Origin: an uncultured Duncaniella sp.
Lineage (GTDB): Bacteria; Bacteroidota; Bacteroidia; Bacteroidales; Muribaculaceae
NCBI GenBank assembly: GCA_910576785.1
Contig: CAJTJG010000005.1
Location: 62,001 to 126,000, forward strand
Direction of reading: 5' to 3'
Length of the DNA: 64,000 nucleotides
The position numbers were made by a program, and so were the translations under genes. The notes under the pieces were generated by a model. It was not told the origin of the DNA. It saw only the letters and a program-made list of their open reading frames with translations, and did no database searches. Within the stretch, counting starts at the first letter, position 1. Each line of letters opens with the position of its first letter. Below, piece by piece: positions 62,176-64,000 of the stretch.

Positions 62176-62202
62176 TTTCCTGTTCCTATCTGTTGTGACT
62201 TG

Positions 62203-62234
62203 CAAAGATAGCCATTTTACACGTAATTCTCAAC
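62203..62234 (-). promoter_or_regulatory. Promoter of the patatin/GH13/serB operon
   Basis: On the minus strand GTTG (62234-62231), a 20-base spacer and TATCTTTG (62210-62203) form a good promoter. The leader to ATG 62175 is about 24 bases. Confidence 0.75.
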
Positions 62235-62333
62235 TTTTGTTTCCCAAAATGGATCCAATGGCCTCATTTTGTCATTTATCAATTTTTACCCAAATTTTTA
62301 TGACATTTTGTTATGATTATTTAAATTTTTATG

Positions 62334-62341
62334 TAATTTTG
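62334..62341 (+). promoter_or_regulatory. -7 promoter element for the secreted protein at the window end
   Basis: TAATTTTG is a perfect -7 box 31 bases before ATG 62373, with a TTTG 23 bases upstream. It diverges from the patatin promoter. Confidence 0.6.
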
Positions 62342-62372
62342 CCACCAAACTCATCTAAAACACAATTTACAC

Positions 62373-64000
62373 ATGAGAAAATTTTACACATTATGCGCCT
62401 CTGTCATGGCCATCGCTTCAATCTATCCGGCCTCGGCCGACGCGGTGGAGCGGTCGTCCGTACACATTGAGAAAGGTAATCCGATGACAATACAGGCACG
62501 TGCCCCGCAGATGGTGCGCGGACAGGCGGCAAGAGATCTCAGGTCAAAGACAAGACTCAACAGCATGAGCAATTCCATGGCCAAAAAGCCACGAAAAGCC
62601 ATCGGCTCCCCCGACGATTACCGCGGCTACATCACAGAGCGCCCGCAAGGCACCGCCCAATTATACACCAAGACCGGCGAGGGATGGGTATACAACTGGC
62701 TCATGGGCATAGTGCTCCAGCCATGCGATGGATCTGTCACGGAGATCATCACCTCCGACGATGGCAAAGTGTACATGAACAATCCCTTCTCCCTCTACTC
62801 TACCCCCGGCTGGATCGAGGGCACGATTGAAAATAATTCCTATGTCTTCAACCTCCCGCAGATGGTGAACTACGAGGACTACGGCGACGGAGAGATCTAT
62901 GAGGACTACTGCCTCAAACTCCAGTACGGCGAAGACGAGGAGGGTCCGTGGTACTTCCTGTGCGAGGATCAGACCGTCAGATTCAATATCGGCACAGACG
63001 GCGTACTCACCCCCGATATGGAGGGGATGATGCTCGGCATGTGCAACTGGTTTGACGATGACGACGGTGGATATTGGTCCTGGCAGGCCACCGGCGACGA
63101 GATCAACTCACTGACACCTCACAACGAGAAAACCCTCGAGGTGCCCTCCACTGCACAATTCAATGACTGGTACAGAAGCTCGGGTATCAATGTCTCCAGT
63201 ATACCCATAGCCTTCGATGGTGACAAGGTATATATAAAAGGTATATACTCGGGATCGGCCGACATAAAGAACAGCTCCATAGTCGGAACATACGACAATG
63301 CCACCTCCAAGATCACATTCGAGTCCGGTCAGTATCTCGGCATAGACTGGGACAACTGCACCGTACTCTATTTCGTAGCGTCGGAGACTCTCCCGAACGG
63401 ATCTAACAAAATAGCCGACAAGCTGGTGTTCGACTACGACAAAGACACACAAACCCTCACCACCGACGGCTCGTATGCCATATGCTGTACACCCGACAAA
63501 CTCCTCTACTATCAGTTTGTCAACAAGCCTGCTTTCTTCCTCCAGGAGGGATATCCCGAGGTGACATCCCTGGTCGCCCCGGTGTATGACGAGTATTATC
63601 CCGAGGAGCCATACTACGGATACTACGCCGAACTCTACTTCTACATCCCCATGCTCACACCCGATGGTAAGGCCATCGACACATCCAAACTCTACTGGAA
63701 CGTAATTCTCGACGATGAGGTATTCACCTTCATGCCCGACGAGTATTACGGACTCGAGGAGCCGATGACCGATGTGCCTTACGGATATGACGAAATAGAC
63801 GGTTTCTACTGTTCAGGCAACCTGGCCGGATGCTTCATCATTCCGGAAGGATACGACTCGCTCGGATTCCGCACACTCTACAAGGATGGCGATAAGACGG
63901 TCTACTCCGACATAGTCTATGTACCTGGGTTCGAGTCTGGCATAAAGGGCATATCTATCAATGGCGGCAAACCTGTGCGCGAGGAGTACTTCGACCTGCA
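62373..64000 (+). CDS. Large secreted protein, 3' end outside window
   Basis: The open frame runs from ATG 62373 to the window end (about 542 codons) with no stop. It starts with a signal peptide (MRKFYTLCASVMAIASIYPA), then a mostly beta, acidic, Tyr- and Asp-rich body with no known domain. The last visible residues, INGGKPVREEYFDL, match the beginning of the C-terminal sorting tail common in Bacteroidales secreted proteins, so only about 20-30 residues are likely missing. It is probably exported and may be surface-attached. Function is unknown. Confidence 0.8.
   Translation, partial: MRKFYTLCASVMAIASIYPASADAVERSSVHIEKGNPMTIQARAPQMVRGQAARDLRSKTRLNSMSNSMAKKPRKAIGSPDDYRGYITERPQGTAQLYTKTGEGWVYNWLMGIVLQPCDGSVTEIITSDDGKVYMNNPFSLYSTPGWIEGTIENNSYVFNLPQMVNYEDYGDGEIYEDYCLKLQYGEDEEGPWYFLCEDQTVRFNIGTDGVLTPDMEGMMLGMCNWFDDDDGGYWSWQATGDEINSLTPHNEKTLEVPSTAQFNDWYRSSGINVSSIPIAFDGDKVYIKGIYSGSADIKNSSIVGTYDNATSKITFESGQYLGIDWDNCTVLYFVASETLPNGSNKIADKLVFDYDKDTQTLTTDGSYAICCTPDKLLYYQFVNKPAFFLQEGYPEVTSLVAPVYDEYYPEEPYYGYYAELYFYIPMLTPDGKAIDTSKLYWNVILDDEVFTFMPDEYYGLEEPMTDVPYGYDEIDGFYCSGNLAGCFIIPEGYDSLGFRTLYKDGDKTVYSDIVYVPGFESGIKGISINGGKPVREEYFDL

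Noticed and set aside
1..64000. tRNA, rRNA, CRISPR arrays, insertion sequences, phage or integrase genes
   Set aside because: No cloverleaf-like intergenic sequence, regularly spaced repeats, transposase or integrase motifs were seen; the gaps are too short for most of these.

Overview
The window looks like a chromosomal segment of a Bacteroidales bacterium, possibly a Muribaculaceae-type gut species; that family guess is inference. The support is direct: many genes are preceded by the Bacteroidota -7 element TAnnTTTG, several with a TTTG-like -33 box 19-21 bases upstream. There is a type IX secretion C-terminal domain, a Cbp1-type lipoprotein, the glycine-lipid acyltransferase pair (glsA/glsB), a LytS/LytTR pair and two UvrA proteins. 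By eye the DNA is GC-rich for the order, which explains the many long antisense shadow ORFs. Genes are dense and no gene-free stretch exceeds about 250 bases. I saw no rRNA, tRNA, CRISPR array, insertion sequence, phage gene or att site. Both window ends cut a gene: rsmI on the left and a large secreted protein on the right.

Layout. 1-5.5 kb (+): rsmI end, Cbp1-like lipoprotein, secreted type I pullulanase, then a BlaI-type repressor with an M56 protease that carries TonB and plug-like domains. 5.6-8.7 kb (-): topoisomerase III, a small exported protein, and a thioredoxin-fold protein without cysteines. 8.7-13 kb (+): rluA, glsA, glsB, galE and a HAD phosphatase, ending at a giant inverted repeat. 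13.1-18.3 kb: nadC (-), rlmH (+), then a (-) operon of alpha/beta hydrolase, membrane-anchored Mur ligase, Ddl and a 58-aa membrane protein. 18.3-24.5 kb (-): uvrA copy 1, lytic transglycosylase, type IX-secreted protein, HAD phosphatase and Dabb protein. 24.6-31.8 kb (+): murB, murA, a hydrolase-dead Rel, lipoprotein, YihY and ridA. 31.9-40.7 kb (+): HU/SPOR protein, nitroreductase, DUF2520 protein, kdsC, glycosyltransferase, folB, acyltransferase, His-rich CobW GTPase and ABC-F ATPase. 40.8-47.2 kb (+): LytS/LytTR two-component pair, then a TolC-MacA-MacB export operon. 47.2-55.3 kb (-): uvrA copy 2, holB, AddB-like nuclease, hemW. 55.3-62.2 kb (-): patatin, GH13 enzyme, serB and a receiver/PEP-synthase-like fusion. 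62.4 kb to the end (+): secreted protein.

Themes. Much of the window serves the envelope: peptidoglycan (murA, murB, Ddl and Mur ligase, lytic transglycosylase, SPOR protein), lipids and LPS (glsA, glsB, kdsC, galE, patatin) and export (MacAB-TolC). A second theme is DNA repair and replication (two uvrA, topB, holB, AddB-like). The least explained items are the 1010-aa receiver/receiver/PEP-synthase-like fusion, the hydrolase/membrane-Mur-ligase/Ddl/58-aa operon, the BlaI/M56-TonB-plug unit with three operators around its promoter, three long perfect inverted repeats in the first 13 kb, and three genes whose promoter sits almost on the start codon.
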